From Caulobacteraceae bacterium (lineage in GTDB: Bacteria > Pseudomonadota > Alphaproteobacteria > Caulobacterales > Caulobacteraceae), in contig CANKPO010000014.1 in NCBI GenBank assembly GCA_947484535.1, positions 1-12,802 on the forward strand: 12,802 nt of DNA. The letters are read 5' to 3'. The translations under genes and the position numbers were made by a program. Below, one piece after another: positions 1-6,832 of the stretch. A model generated the notes under the pieces. It was not told the DNA's origin, searched no databases, and was given only the letters and a program-made list of their open reading frames with translations. The stretch's first letter is position 1. Every line of letters begins with the position of its first letter.

Positions 1-390
1 GATGAGGCTCGGGCCTGGATCGCGCGGGGGTCTTCGGCGCCGCAAGAGCCGGACTGGTCTGACCTCGATCCTGAAGGCCGCGCCTTTGCCTATACGCCCA
101 GCGATTGGGCGCGGCTGTCTGTGGCCTATGCCGAGACCGGGGAGTTGATCCATCCTCGCTTTGAGCGTCGGGAGCGGTCGATCAGTGAACTGCCGTCCCT
201 GCCCTCGGCCTATGAGGCCTCCGCCCCCTTTGTCGCCGCCGCCGCCTCTGCCATTGGCGCAGCGCCCATTCCAGATGATCCAGGCCCACTGGGCGATGGA
301 ATCAACCTGTCGGCCTCAGATCTTAGCGCCACGATGGCCCGCAGGCCGGCACCGCGCCGTCGTTTGGGTGCCAAGCCCCGGCCGGTCTAG
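1..390 (+). CDS. HemY-like protein, C-terminal part (5' end outside window)
   Basis: The reading frame is open from the first base to the TAG at 388-390 and gives 129 residues of C-terminus. The visible part starts with DEARAWIARG, followed by a conserved-looking block, GRAFAYTPSDWARL then YAETGELIHPRFERRER, and a low-complexity Ala/Pro/Arg tail. From memory this resembles the C-terminal extension of caulobacterial proteins annotated as heme-biosynthesis HemY (membrane proteins with tetratricopeptide-like repeats), but neither the repeats nor the membrane segments are inside the window. Despite its name, this HemY is not the oxygen-dependent protoporphyrinogen oxidase. The codon use and the clean stop indicate a real gene. 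The family assignment is tentative. The next gene starts 89 bp downstream on the same strand. Confidence 0.5.
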   Translation, partial: DEARAWIARGSSAPQEPDWSDLDPEGRAFAYTPSDWARLSVAYAETGELIHPRFERRERSISELPSLPSAYEASAPFVAAAASAIGAAPIPDDPGPLGDGINLSASDLSATMARRPAPRRRLGAKPRPV

Positions 391-422
391 GCCTCCCTCG
401 GGCGGCTTGACCCGGCGAGGAA

Positions 423-448
423 TTATTGGCAGTTTCGTTGTCAATAAT
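423..448. promoter_or_regulatory. AT-rich imperfect dyad upstream of the GST-like gene
   Basis: TTATTGGCA (423-431) and TGTCAATAA (439-447) form an 8-of-9 inverted repeat around an 8-nt spacer, in an AT-rich island between two GC-rich genes. The half-site TGTCAATAAT (439-448) recurs exactly at 5698-5707 upstream of the winged-helix regulator. It could be an operator. No regulator can be assigned from sequence alone. Confidence 0.3.
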
Positions 449-479
449 AATGACGTCGTTGTGCCTGTCGGAGGATCCC

Positions 480-1514
480 ATGACCGTGACCCAAGCGCCT
501 CTGGAACTGATGGGGGCTCCAGGCTCACCCTATACCCGCAAGATGGTGGCCTTGCTGCGCTATCGGCGCATCCCCTATGCGGTCCATTGGACGTCGGGCC
601 GTCCACCCAAGCCGGGCTATCCGGTCCCTAAGGTGCCGCTCCTGCCGACCTTCTACTATCCCGATGGGCAAGGTGGTCTTGAGGCCGTGACCGATTCCAC
701 CCCCCTGACCCGCCGGCTTGAGGGCGAGTATGAGGGCCGCTCAGCGATCCCGACCGATCCGGTCCTGTCGTTCCTCAATGATCTGATCGAGGACTATGCG
801 GATGAATGGCTGACCAAGGCCATGTTCCACTTCCGCTGGTACCATAAGGCCGACCACGACAATGCCGGTCCAATGCTGGTCTATTGGGCCCAGAACCGGT
901 CCGAACCGGGCGCGGCCAAGCAATATTCAGATTCCATTTCGAAGCGCCAATTTGATCGGCTCTATGTGGTTGGCTCCAACGCGGTAACCGCCGAGACCAT
1001 TGAATCGAGCTATGAGCGCTTCATCGACATTCTCGATGGCCTCTTGCAGCACAGGGGCTATGTCTTGGGCGCTAGGCCCTCATCGGCCGATTTCGCCCTC
1101 TATGGTCAACTGACCCAGCTGGCGATCATCGAGCCCACCTCTGCGGCCATTACCATCGCGCGGTCCTATCGGGTGCGAGCATGGCTCGACCTTATGGATG
1201 ATCTGTCAGGGCTCGATCCGCAAGAGGGCGACTGGTTCACTGCCGATGAGGCGCGCGCGGCCCTATCGCCGCTCTTGGCCGAGATTGGCCGGGTCTATGC
1301 GCCGTTCCTGCTGGCCAATGCCAAGGCCGTCATGGCCGGTGAGAAGAGCTTCGAGACCGAGATCGATGGCCGCGCCTGGACCCAGCCGAGCTTCCCCTAT
1401 CAGGCTAAGTGCCTCAAATGGCTGCGCGACGGCCATGGTGCCCTTTCCGATAATGAGCGCGGGTCAGTCGACGGCCTTTTAAAGGGCAGCGGATGCGAGG
1501 CGATGTTCGGCTAG
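480..1514 (+). CDS. Glutathione S-transferase-like protein
   Basis: The 344-residue product begins with a thioredoxin-like half: LELMGAPGSPYTRKMVALL has the S-P-Y-T-R-K pattern of the first GST strand-helix, and a cis-Pro-like PKVPLLPTFYY follows near residues 49-59. A helical C-terminal half contains the GST-type AD(F/Y)ALYGQLTQ segment near residue 205. It is longer than a classical GST (about 200-230 residues), because of an insert after the N-terminal domain and an extra C-terminal region of about 90 residues. The role is unknown: such proteins may conjugate glutathione or be non-catalytic. ATG 480 is chosen because a perfect GGAGG lies at 470-474, 5 nt upstream. In-frame starts at 426 (TTG) and 450 (ATG) lack such a site. 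An AT-rich dyad at 423-447 lies just upstream. Confidence 0.8.
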   Translation: MTVTQAPLELMGAPGSPYTRKMVALLRYRRIPYAVHWTSGRPPKPGYPVPKVPLLPTFYYPDGQGGLEAVTDSTPLTRRLEGEYEGRSAIPTDPVLSFLNDLIEDYADEWLTKAMFHFRWYHKADHDNAGPMLVYWAQNRSEPGAAKQYSDSISKRQFDRLYVVGSNAVTAETIESSYERFIDILDGLLQHRGYVLGARPSSADFALYGQLTQLAIIEPTSAAITIARSYRVRAWLDLMDDLSGLDPQEGDWFTADEARAALSPLLAEIGRVYAPFLLANAKAVMAGEKSFETEIDGRAWTQPSFPYQAKCLKWLRDGHGALSDNERGSVDGLLKGSGCEAMFG

Positions 1515-1644
1515 GTGCGGCGCAGTGCCGACCATTAAAATTAGCACTGAAGAATATTGATAAATACCGGGTTTGCCATTAGGCCTCTCCTCTGTCCCGT
1601 GACCTGTAGATCGGAGACGTGAGCGGGAGGCCGAACTGAATCTG

Positions 1645-3732
1645 ATGGCGCCCCCACCCTCTCATCAGGTTGCAATCCGACGCCAGCAATTGCTTCGCCT
1701 CCTTGCGGTTTTGGTCATCGCCTCGGGCGCGACCATCGTCACCGTGGTGGGGCTCGCCTACTATTCGGCTAGGCTCATCGATCAGGCCAGCCTGCAGCAG
1801 GAAACCCTACAGGTCTCCCGACGCGTCGATAGCACCCTCGTCAAAATGCAGAATGATGTGCGCTCCGCTGCCGTTTGGAACGATGCGCACACCCAAAGCT
1901 TGGCGCGAAACACAGACTGGCTTCACGAAAATATCGGGAAGTATTTTTCTGACTATATGGACTACCCCGTCTCGGTGGTCTTCGCACCGGACGGCAAGCC
2001 CATCTATGCCGCTCGCGACAGCAATATTGTCGCTGTGTCACGGGAGGCCCAGTTCATCGCCGCAGTCGCGCCAATGGTTCGCGCCGTTCGCGATGAGGCC
2101 ATTGCGCGAAATGGTCGGACTACGGATCATCGCGCCTATGGGTTCGCCGCCCACGTGGCGCGTGAGGGTATGGTTCTGGTGGGCGGCAGCCCCTATTTTG
2201 TCGCTGTCTCGACCATTGTTCCTGAAGACAATGCCCATCGAGATGCCAACCCTGAGGACCCTCTGGTCGCGACGGGTCAGCGGGTGTCCAGTCTCATTCC
2301 ACGTCTATCGCAAGACCTCGCCCTACTTCGCCCGCGCCTCCTGTTGCAGGGTGTCGTCACCTCTGGGCCCCATCTGGTCCTGTCTGCGCCGGATGGAACA
2401 GCGATCGGTAAGATTTCGTGGCAGGCCAGCCGCCCGGGCGGGCGATTGCTGATCGATGCCGCACCCTTGCTTGTCCTTGCTATCTTGATTGCCTTGGCCG
2501 CCCTGTTTGCCGGCATGGTCCGAATCCGGCGGCTATTTGTTGATCTAGTTGATCGTGAGGCCGCCTTGGATGTGAGCCGAAGCGAGGCTGAGGCGGCCAA
2601 TCTCGCCAAAAGCCGGTTTTTGGCCAATATGAGCCACGAGCTCCGCACCCCCCTCAATGGCATTATCGCCATGTCTGAAATGCTGCACCAGCAACAGACG
2701 GAGCCGAAGGGTCGCGAGATGACGCGCACGGTTGTTGCCTCTGGCCGGATCTTAGAGCGGGTGCTTAACGATATATTGGACGTCTCTAAGATCGAGGCCA
2801 TTGAGGTCGAGTTTGAGCGGGTGCCCTTCGACATGGACACGCTCCTGTTGGATGTTGCCGCTCTGCATCGGGCGACGGCAGAGGCCAAGGGCTTGCGGAT
2901 GGAGCTCAATATCATGCCCGGGGCGGCAGGAACCTATGTCGGTGACCATGTCCGGGTCAGCCAGGTCGTCTCCAACCTCCTAAGCAATGCGGTCAAGTTC
3001 ACCGACCAAGGCCGCGTGGCAATCACAGCGCGGCGATGTTCCGCAGGCCTGCATCTGGTGGTTAGCGATACGGGGCAAGGCTTTGACCGCGCCACATCAG
3101 ACCGCCTGTTCAAGCGGTTTGAGCAGGGAGACAGCTCGATCAATCGTCGCCATGGCGGTACCGGCCTTGGCCTATGGATAAGCCGGGCCTTGGTTCGGGC
3201 CATGGGTGGGACTATCCGGGTGCGCTCTATCGTCGGTAAGGGAACCTTGTTTTCTGTCCATCTGCCCTTAGCGCGCAGCCTACCTCAAGCGCGCCCACCG
3301 CTTGCCGCGGAACCGGAGCCGCAGGGCCGTCATGAGGACGGATGGCCTCCGCTCCGCGTGCTCATCGCGGAAGATCATGAGATCAATCAGAGGGTCATGA
3401 TGATGATCCTAGACACCATCGGGGCCAAGGTGACCTTGGCGGAAAACGGCGTTCTGGCCGTCGAAGCCTTTAAGGACGCCGATTTCGACGTCATCTTGAT
3501 GGATATACAGATGCCGATCATGGATGGCCTGGTCGCCATCGCCAAGATCCGCGAACTTGAGGTTGCCAGCGCCGCATTGCGCACGCCGATTATCGCTGTG
3601 ACTGCCAATGCTATGCCCGCGGATCGGGAGGCTAGTATGAAGGCGGGCGCGGATGATCATCTGAGTAAACCGGTTCGCCCGACAGCCTTAATAGAGGCCC
3701 TGTCTAACCTGCTGATGACGGTTACAGCTTAA
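1645..3732 (+). CDS. Hybrid sensor histidine kinase/response regulator with CHASE4-like sensor
   Basis: The 695-residue protein has a short cytoplasmic N-terminus, a membrane helix at about 17-39, a periplasmic segment at about 40-271, and a second membrane helix at about 272-292. The periplasmic part contains W-N-D and N-x-x-W-L-H-E-N, typical of CHASE4 sensors. The HisKA domain carries the H-box SHELRTPLNG with phospho-acceptor His331. The ATPase domain has an N-box (Asn448), G1 (DTGQG, 475-479) and G2 (GGTGLG, 504-509). A receiver domain from about residue 570 has the acidic IAED cluster, phospho-acceptor Asp620 in LMDIQMPIMDG, and Lys675 in LSKPVRP. All catalytic residues are present. It probably passes phosphate His to internal Asp, then to an unlinked phosphotransferase; neither a phosphotransferase nor a separate response regulator is adjacent. 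ATG 1645 has GGGAGG at 1625-1630, rather far away (14 nt), so initiation may be weak. The ligand is unknown. Confidence 0.93.
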   Translation: MAPPPSHQVAIRRQQLLRLLAVLVIASGATIVTVVGLAYYSARLIDQASLQQETLQVSRRVDSTLVKMQNDVRSAAVWNDAHTQSLARNTDWLHENIGKYFSDYMDYPVSVVFAPDGKPIYAARDSNIVAVSREAQFIAAVAPMVRAVRDEAIARNGRTTDHRAYGFAAHVAREGMVLVGGSPYFVAVSTIVPEDNAHRDANPEDPLVATGQRVSSLIPRLSQDLALLRPRLLLQGVVTSGPHLVLSAPDGTAIGKISWQASRPGGRLLIDAAPLLVLAILIALAALFAGMVRIRRLFVDLVDREAALDVSRSEAEAANLAKSRFLANMSHELRTPLNGIIAMSEMLHQQQTEPKGREMTRTVVASGRILERVLNDILDVSKIEAIEVEFERVPFDMDTLLLDVAALHRATAEAKGLRMELNIMPGAAGTYVGDHVRVSQVVSNLLSNAVKFTDQGRVAITARRCSAGLHLVVSDTGQGFDRATSDRLFKRFEQGDSSINRRHGGTGLGLWISRALVRAMGGTIRVRSIVGKGTLFSVHLPLARSLPQARPPLAAEPEPQGRHEDGWPPLRVLIAEDHEINQRVMMMILDTIGAKVTLAENGVLAVEAFKDADFDVILMDIQMPIMDGLVAIAKIRELEVASAALRTPIIAVTANAMPADREASMKAGADDHLSKPVRPTALIEALSNLLMTVTA

Positions 3733-3776
3733 GCGGTTCATTAAATATTTATAGTCAACACTAGATAAATAGCTAT

Positions 3777-3796
3777 CCGCATGCCTGTGCGGTTTG
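3777..3796 (+). terminator. Weak hairpin after the histidine kinase gene
   Basis: CCGCA (3777-3781) and TGCGG (3788-3792) can pair around a 6-nt loop and are followed by TTTGGG. The stem is only 5 bp and the T-tract is three bases long, so this is a weak terminator candidate 45 bp after the kinase stop codon. Confidence 0.25.
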
Positions 3797-3836
3797 GGAC
3801 CCGCTTGCCCCATCACCCCAAGTCCATGAGATCTGT

Positions 3837-4961
3837 GTGACCAGCCGCATCGTCCGCAAACTCTCCAGTCTGCAAGAGACGGCGGCCAGCTCGCGGGTTC
3901 TAAACCTTGTGACGACGTGGAAGCAAAGTGGCCCTCAGGCCCAATATGCCGACCGGCCGCTGCTCGAAAATCGGGTGCTTAATCGCAGTATCATCGTCAA
4001 GCACCAGCTCCGGGCCAATGAGCGGGTCTATTTTAACGACAAACGTCTGTCGGCGACCAAGATCATCATCCCCATCGATATGGATAATCTCAACACCGGC
4101 GGCTATTCGATCTTTATCGGCGAGCGGAACTATGAGGCGCGCCTAAGGACCCTATTGGGATCCAACTCGCGGCACAATGCCCGCGATCGAGAGGTCCTTG
4201 GCATGCTCGATGCCCTGCCCTCCTTTGATCCCTTTCTGCTTCGAGAGGCCGTGGTCAAGAAGGGGCTCGATGTTGCGCCCTGCTATTTTGAGCTATCACC
4301 GGGCGATTTGGCGGCTATGCGGGCGCTCGCCACCGAGGAGGTATCAAGCCTGGTGCGGCTGTCCTTTTCTGGAAATGCAGGCCTCGTCGCCTATACGGAT
4401 CGGCTGATTAATAAGATCTTGGCCACCAAGCCAGATGAGCAACTCGAACCGCTGCGCCATACCCTCAATCTCTCGCCAGAGGAGTTTGAAGAGGGCCTGT
4501 TCTGCTGGAAGGCCTTTCTCTATTACAAATGGGCCCAAAACGACATTTTGGACAATGCCCAAGCCCTGATCGAAGACATTCTGAACATCCAGCCGTTGGG
4601 TTTTTTAAAACAGACCGAGCGGCAATATCTCAACCATTCGCGCATGGTCACCCGGCGCGGCCTGATGGATGCACTGGATAATATCGAGAAGATCGTCTTG
4701 GTCTATGACCGCGCCTATTGCGATCTGATCAAGAAGGGTAGCCCCCTGCTGTTTCGCGAATTTCTGCTCACCGCGCCGCGCCTGTTCCATCAGTTGGGCG
4801 GCCAGCTTGCCGCCATCAACCATATGAGCCACTTCTGGGCCTTTCGGTTTCACAGTCGCTATGCGAACCCGAAAATCTCCGGACCGGACCTCATCGAGCT
4901 ATTTTTGGACTTCCAAAAGGGCCTTGGCCTCAGCGTCGATAGGGGCGCGAAGGTTTGGTAA
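3837..4961 (+). CDS. Conserved-looking protein of unknown function, 374 aa
   Basis: I do not recognise a named family. The product is soluble-looking: no signal peptide or clear membrane helix. The N-terminal third has a beta-rich stretch, with RSIIVKHQLR and KRLSATKIIIPIDMDNLNTG, then GGYSIFIGERNYEARL. The rest is mainly alpha-helical with repeated charged/aromatic segments, such as FEEGLFCWKAFLYYKWAQND near residues 220-240. No catalytic motif is obvious. The coding frame is long, with codon use like its neighbours, and is very likely real. GTG 3837 is the most upstream in-frame start, but its ribosome binding site is poor; the upstream ATG at 3826 is out of frame and reaches a stop after four codons. 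The gene converges on the winged-helix regulator with only 14 bp between the stops. Confidence 0.75.
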   Translation: MTSRIVRKLSSLQETAASSRVLNLVTTWKQSGPQAQYADRPLLENRVLNRSIIVKHQLRANERVYFNDKRLSATKIIIPIDMDNLNTGGYSIFIGERNYEARLRTLLGSNSRHNARDREVLGMLDALPSFDPFLLREAVVKKGLDVAPCYFELSPGDLAAMRALATEEVSSLVRLSFSGNAGLVAYTDRLINKILATKPDEQLEPLRHTLNLSPEEFEEGLFCWKAFLYYKWAQNDILDNAQALIEDILNIQPLGFLKQTERQYLNHSRMVTRRGLMDALDNIEKIVLVYDRAYCDLIKKGSPLLFREFLLTAPRLFHQLGGQLAAINHMSHFWAFRFHSRYANPKISGPDLIELFLDFQKGLGLSVDRGAKVW

Positions 4962-4975
4962 CCCCTTGAACGGGC

Positions 4976-5458
4976 CTAGTGCTTGGTGAGCCGTTCGTTC
5001 AGCTGAATGATGCTGTCGATTTTGGCCGCCATATCGGCCGTGATGTCATCTGGGATGATGCAGCGATAGAGCCGCGAGCCCTCACGCGAAATCATACCCT
5101 TTTCCGCCAGCTCGACGCATTTGCGGCGCACGGTCTCGCGCGGAATTCCGGTCATCTGTGAGATGCTGCTAACCGACAGCAGGCCGTCCTGCATGGCGCT
5201 GTTGCCTGAGGCGCTGCCATAAAGGATGCTGCGGGTGGAATCGGACGTGGCCGCCAAGAAAAAGGCGCAGAAAATGGTCGCGCTGACAAAGTCACCGCCC
5301 GCCCAACGGTTTGCGACACCGTTGATGCTCGTCAGCATGACATTGGAAAAGGCTTGCAGCAGGGCCAGTTCCTTAAAGGCGTGAGATGTTTTTGCCGCCT
5401 CGACCTTTGAAGGGGTCGCGGCAGCCGCATCAAGATCCTTCTGAACCGGTAGTCCCAT
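4976..5458 (-). CDS. Winged helix-turn-helix transcriptional regulator
   Basis: The 160-residue protein has an N-terminal helical region (about 25-75, including hydrophobic FVSATIFCAFFLAA). Its C-terminal DNA-binding domain reads LLSVSSISQMTGIPRETVRRKC and then ELAEKGMISREGSRLYRC. The S-I-S-Q-x-T-G-I-P-R-E-T-V-R-R-K pattern is a classic helix-turn-helix with a G-I-P turn, and the following E-K-G-x-I-S/R...Y-R-C matches the wing of MarR/IclR/GntR-type winged helices. No ligand-binding domain is recognised; the N-terminal helices may be for dimerisation. ATG 5458 has GGAG about 9 nt upstream. The 5' side faces a long AT-rich region with dyads, suggesting autoregulation. Regulator family and targets remain unassigned. 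Confidence 0.75.
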   Translation of the reverse strand: MGLPVQKDLDAAAATPSKVEAAKTSHAFKELALLQAFSNVMLTSINGVANRWAGGDFVSATIFCAFFLAATSDSTRSILYGSASGNSAMQDGLLSVSSISQMTGIPRETVRRKCVELAEKGMISREGSRLYRCIIPDDITADMAAKIDSIIQLNERLTKH

Positions 5459-5578
5459 CGTTACTGCTCCAAACCCACCAAGCCCCGGCAGAAGCGCACC
5501 GCTTCACCCGAACCGCGATCGAATGTTAAATCCCTATTCAAGCCCTCAGCAGATACAATGATGTTGTGACCTAAAACA

Positions 5579-5601
5579 GGCAATCATTGCCCAAAATGGG
5601 C
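5579..5601. promoter_or_regulatory. Two overlapping palindromes upstream of the winged-helix gene
   Basis: GGCAATCATTGCC (5579-5591) is a perfect 13-bp dyad with a single central base. It overlaps GCCCA/TGGGC (5589-5593 / 5597-5601, spacer AAA). The position about 120-140 bp upstream of the regulator start, in its probable promoter region, makes an operator plausible. A near copy of the first dyad occurs at 5699-5711. Confidence 0.45.
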
Positions 5602-5696
5602 GTTAATCCCATTATTTTTTGGCGAGCAGGCTAAAAACTGCCAATCAAAAACAGGCCATATCCGCAGTGACGTCTGTACATTAGAAATAAAAACTC

Positions 5697-5713
5697 TTGT
5701 CAATAATTGCCTG
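5697..5713. promoter_or_regulatory. Second copy of the ATTGCC-type dyad
   Basis: GTCAATAATTGCC (5699-5711) read on the other strand is GGCAATTATTGAC, matching the 5579-5591 dyad at 11 of 13 positions. The flanks also agree: ATTGCCTG (5706-5713) is the exact reverse complement of CAGGCAAT at 5577-5584. A related half-site, ACTGCCAAT, lies between them at 5637-5645. Two such sites about 120 bp apart would suit cooperative or looping repression. Confidence 0.4.
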
Positions 5714-5790
5714 TCTGATCATTTTTGTCCTTTAATCCCTCTACTATTGAGACAGTCATGTTTTTGTCACCGACTATGCCAAATTATTTT

Positions 5791-5820
5791 CCTCCCTCGT
5801 GGGGAGGGGGGTGACTTTTT
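5791..5820 (+). terminator. Possible intrinsic terminator in the intergenic region
   Basis: CCTCCC (5791-5796) pairs with GGGAGG (5802-5807) around TCGTG, with an optional outer GTCAC/GTGAC pairing, and T5 follows at 5816-5820. If functional it would end a short RNA starting in the AT-rich region. No gene was found to feed it, so its role is unclear. Confidence 0.3.
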
Positions 5821-5867
5821 ACACGGAAAAGTGTTTTGGCGCTGAATCAGTGGTATGCCGCGCGGAA

Positions 5868-5966
5868 ATGAACGCCCTTGGCGGCTCAGGCGCCACGGGG
5901 TCCCGTGGACGTAAACCCACCAAAGGTCACGCAACGGCGCTTGGCAAATGGTTCTTGGAGCGCTAA
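5868..5966 (+). CDS. Possible small protein, 32 codons, basic
   Basis: A short plus-strand frame runs from ATG 5868 to TAA 5964-5966 and encodes a Gly/Arg/Lys-rich peptide containing GSRGRKPTKGHATALGKWF and ending LER. The frame stays open upstream to GTG codons at 5850 and 5811; the 5811 start has a G-rich AGGGGGG just before it. The TALGKWFLER ending is reminiscent of the start of Cro/XRE-type helix-turn-helix proteins, so it could be the head of a broken regulator, but this is a weak resemblance. It ends 15 bp before the tRNA, and its last bases overlap the proposed tRNA promoter. No strong ribosome binding site precedes ATG 5868. It may equally be non-coding structured DNA, since a 7-bp inverted repeat (5893-5899 / 5902-5908) lies inside it. 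Confidence 0.2.
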   Translation: MNALGGSGATGSRGRKPTKGHATALGKWFLER

Positions 5967-5969
5967 ACA
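5941..5969 (+). promoter_or_regulatory. Candidate housekeeping promoter of tRNA-Thr
   Basis: TTGGCAA (5941-5947) is followed after 14 nt by GCTAAACA (5962-5969). This is close to the Caulobacter housekeeping pattern TTGACGS, 10-14 nt spacer, GCTANAWC. Transcription would start a few bases before the mature tRNA 5' end at 5982. Confidence 0.45.
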
Positions 5970-5981
5970 GCGCCACGGTTA

Positions 5982-6057
5982 GCCGCTTTAGCTCAGCCGG
6001 TAGAGCATCGCATTCGTAATGCGGGGGTCAGGTGTTCGAGTCACCTAAGCGGCACCA
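5982..6057 (+). tRNA. tRNA-Thr (anticodon CGT)
   Basis: A complete 76-nt cloverleaf can be folded. The acceptor stem is GCCGCTT / AAGCGGC, and the D arm is GCTC...GAGC with an AGCCGGTA loop. The anticodon arm is TCGCA / TGCGG with loop TTCGTAA, so the anticodon is CGT, reading ACG threonine codons. The variable loop is GGGTC, and the T arm is AGGTG / CACCT with loop TTCGAGT. The discriminator is A and the CCA end is encoded in the genome (6055-6057). No integrase or duplicated tRNA end was seen nearby. Confidence 0.97.
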
Positions 6058-6129
6058 TATTTTTCCCCAATAAAATGAAAAATTCCTGATCGGGCGACGG
6101 CTCCGCTGACTCCGTACAGGACGAACCCC

Positions 6130-6175
6130 ATAGATTTTTGCTATGCTAAATAATAGAAATATCAATCTTATCTAT
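6130..6175 (+). promoter_or_regulatory. OxyR-like binding site upstream of ahpC
   Basis: ATAG (6130-6133), 7 nt, CTAT (6141-6144) fits one half of the OxyR pattern ATAG-N7-CTAT-N7-ATAG-N7-CTAT exactly. A third tetrad, ATAG (6153-6156), follows after 8 nt instead of 7, and a CTAT lies further down at 6172-6175, off the expected position. OxyR control of ahpC is common in proteobacteria. GCTAAATA at 6145-6152 also resembles a Caulobacter-type -10 element, but no -35 stands at the right distance, which suits an activator-dependent promoter. Confidence 0.4.
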
Positions 6176-6232
6176 GGATTCTGATGCCCTATCTCTCCGC
6201 CCATTTAGAAACCAACCCTCCGGAGAGACCCC

Positions 6233-6832
6233 ATGTCCCTGATCAATACGACCATTAAGCCCTTTTCCGCTGACGCCTATAGGGTCGGCAAGTTCATTAC
6301 CGTCACCGACGCCGATCTGATGGGCAAGTGGTCGGTGGTGTTCTTCTACCCCGCCGACTTCACCTTTGTTTGCCCAACCGAGCTGGAAGATTTGGCCGAC
6401 AACTATGCGACCTTCCAATCCTTGGGCGTCGAGATCTACAGCGTCTCGACCGACACCCATTTTACCCACAAGGCTTGGCACGACACGTCGGAACTGGTCG
6501 GCAAGATCCAATATACGATGGTGGGTGACCCCACCGGCACGATCAGCCGCTATTTTGAGGTCATGATCGAAGAGGCCGGTCTGGCCGATCGCGGCACCCT
6601 TGTCATCGATCCCGAAGGCAAGACCCAGATCGTAGAGGTCAATGCCGGCGGTATCGGCCGCGATGCGGGCGAGCTGCAGCGCAAGGTCAAGGCCGCGCAA
6701 TATGTCGCCGCGCACCCTCGCGAGGTCTGCCCGGCCAAGTGGCAAGAGGGTGAGAAGACCTTGGCGCCGTCGCTTGACCTCGTTGCGGCGGAAATTACGG
6801 CGTCGCGGCCGCGATTGATTTGGCGGGAATAG
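6233..6832 (+). CDS. ahpC: Alkyl hydroperoxide reductase C (2-Cys peroxiredoxin) with foreign C-terminal tail
   Basis: This 199-residue typical 2-Cys peroxiredoxin reduces hydrogen peroxide, organic hydroperoxides and possibly peroxynitrite in the cytoplasm. The peroxidatic Cys47 sits in FTFVCPTE and the resolving Cys166 in EVCPAKW; both are intact. Residues 1-184 align without gaps, by eye, with AhpC of E. coli (187 residues, ending L-D-L-V-G-K-I). After Val184 the last three native residues are replaced by 15 unrelated ones ([15 protein letters not shown]). That DNA is ahpF sequence read in the wrong frame, so the normal stop codon and the ahpC-ahpF spacer have been deleted. The enzyme may still be active, because both cysteines and the body of the fold are kept. 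GGAGAG at 6222-6227 is 5 nt before ATG 6233. The normal electron donor AhpF is not intact here; another thiol reductase would have to recycle it. Confidence 0.95.
   Translation: MSLINTTIKPFSADAYRVGKFITVTDADLMGKWSVVFFYPADFTFVCPTELEDLADNYATFQSLGVEIYSVSTDTHFTHKAWHDTSELVGKIQYTMVGDPTGTISRYFEVMIEEAGLADRGTLVIDPEGKTQIVEVNAGGIGRDAGELQRKVKAAQYVAAHPREVCPAKWQEGEKTLAPSLDLVAAEITASRPRLIWRE

Larger units (their letters stand above)
5459..5867. other. AT-rich intergenic regulatory region
   Basis: This region has no convincing long gene. Up to about 5790 it is clearly AT-richer than its flanks and holds the dyads described separately (5579-5601, 5637-5648, 5697-5713). Around 5791-5807 a hairpin (CCTCCC / GGGAGG) lies inside an outer GTCAC (5766-5770) / GTGAC (5811-5815) pair and is followed by five T's at 5816-5820, which could end a short plus-strand transcript. 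A minus-strand ORF of 69 codons crosses 5767-5976, but its composition (Pro/Arg/Trp rich, no ribosome binding site, overlaps structured DNA) does not look coding. Confidence 0.5.

Noticed and set aside
5893..5908. 7-bp inverted repeat CCACGGG/CCCGTGG as an operator
   Set aside because: It lies in a GC-rich block with a possible small ORF, is not repeated elsewhere in the window, and the 2-nt spacer would not form a stable RNA loop.
5767..5976. 69-codon ORF on the minus strand between the regulator and the tRNA
   Set aside because: It crosses several hairpins and the proposed tRNA promoter, has no visible ribosome binding site, and its Trp/Arg/Pro-rich product resembles no family I know.
5982..6057. 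tRNA-Thr as an integration site of a mobile element
   Set aside because: No integrase, no duplicated tRNA 3' end and no foreign gene cluster is visible on either side within the window.
6059..6083. ATTTTT / AAAAAT inverted repeat after the tRNA as a terminator
   Set aside because: The stem is six A-T pairs only, too weak for an intrinsic terminator, and no T-tract of useful length follows.
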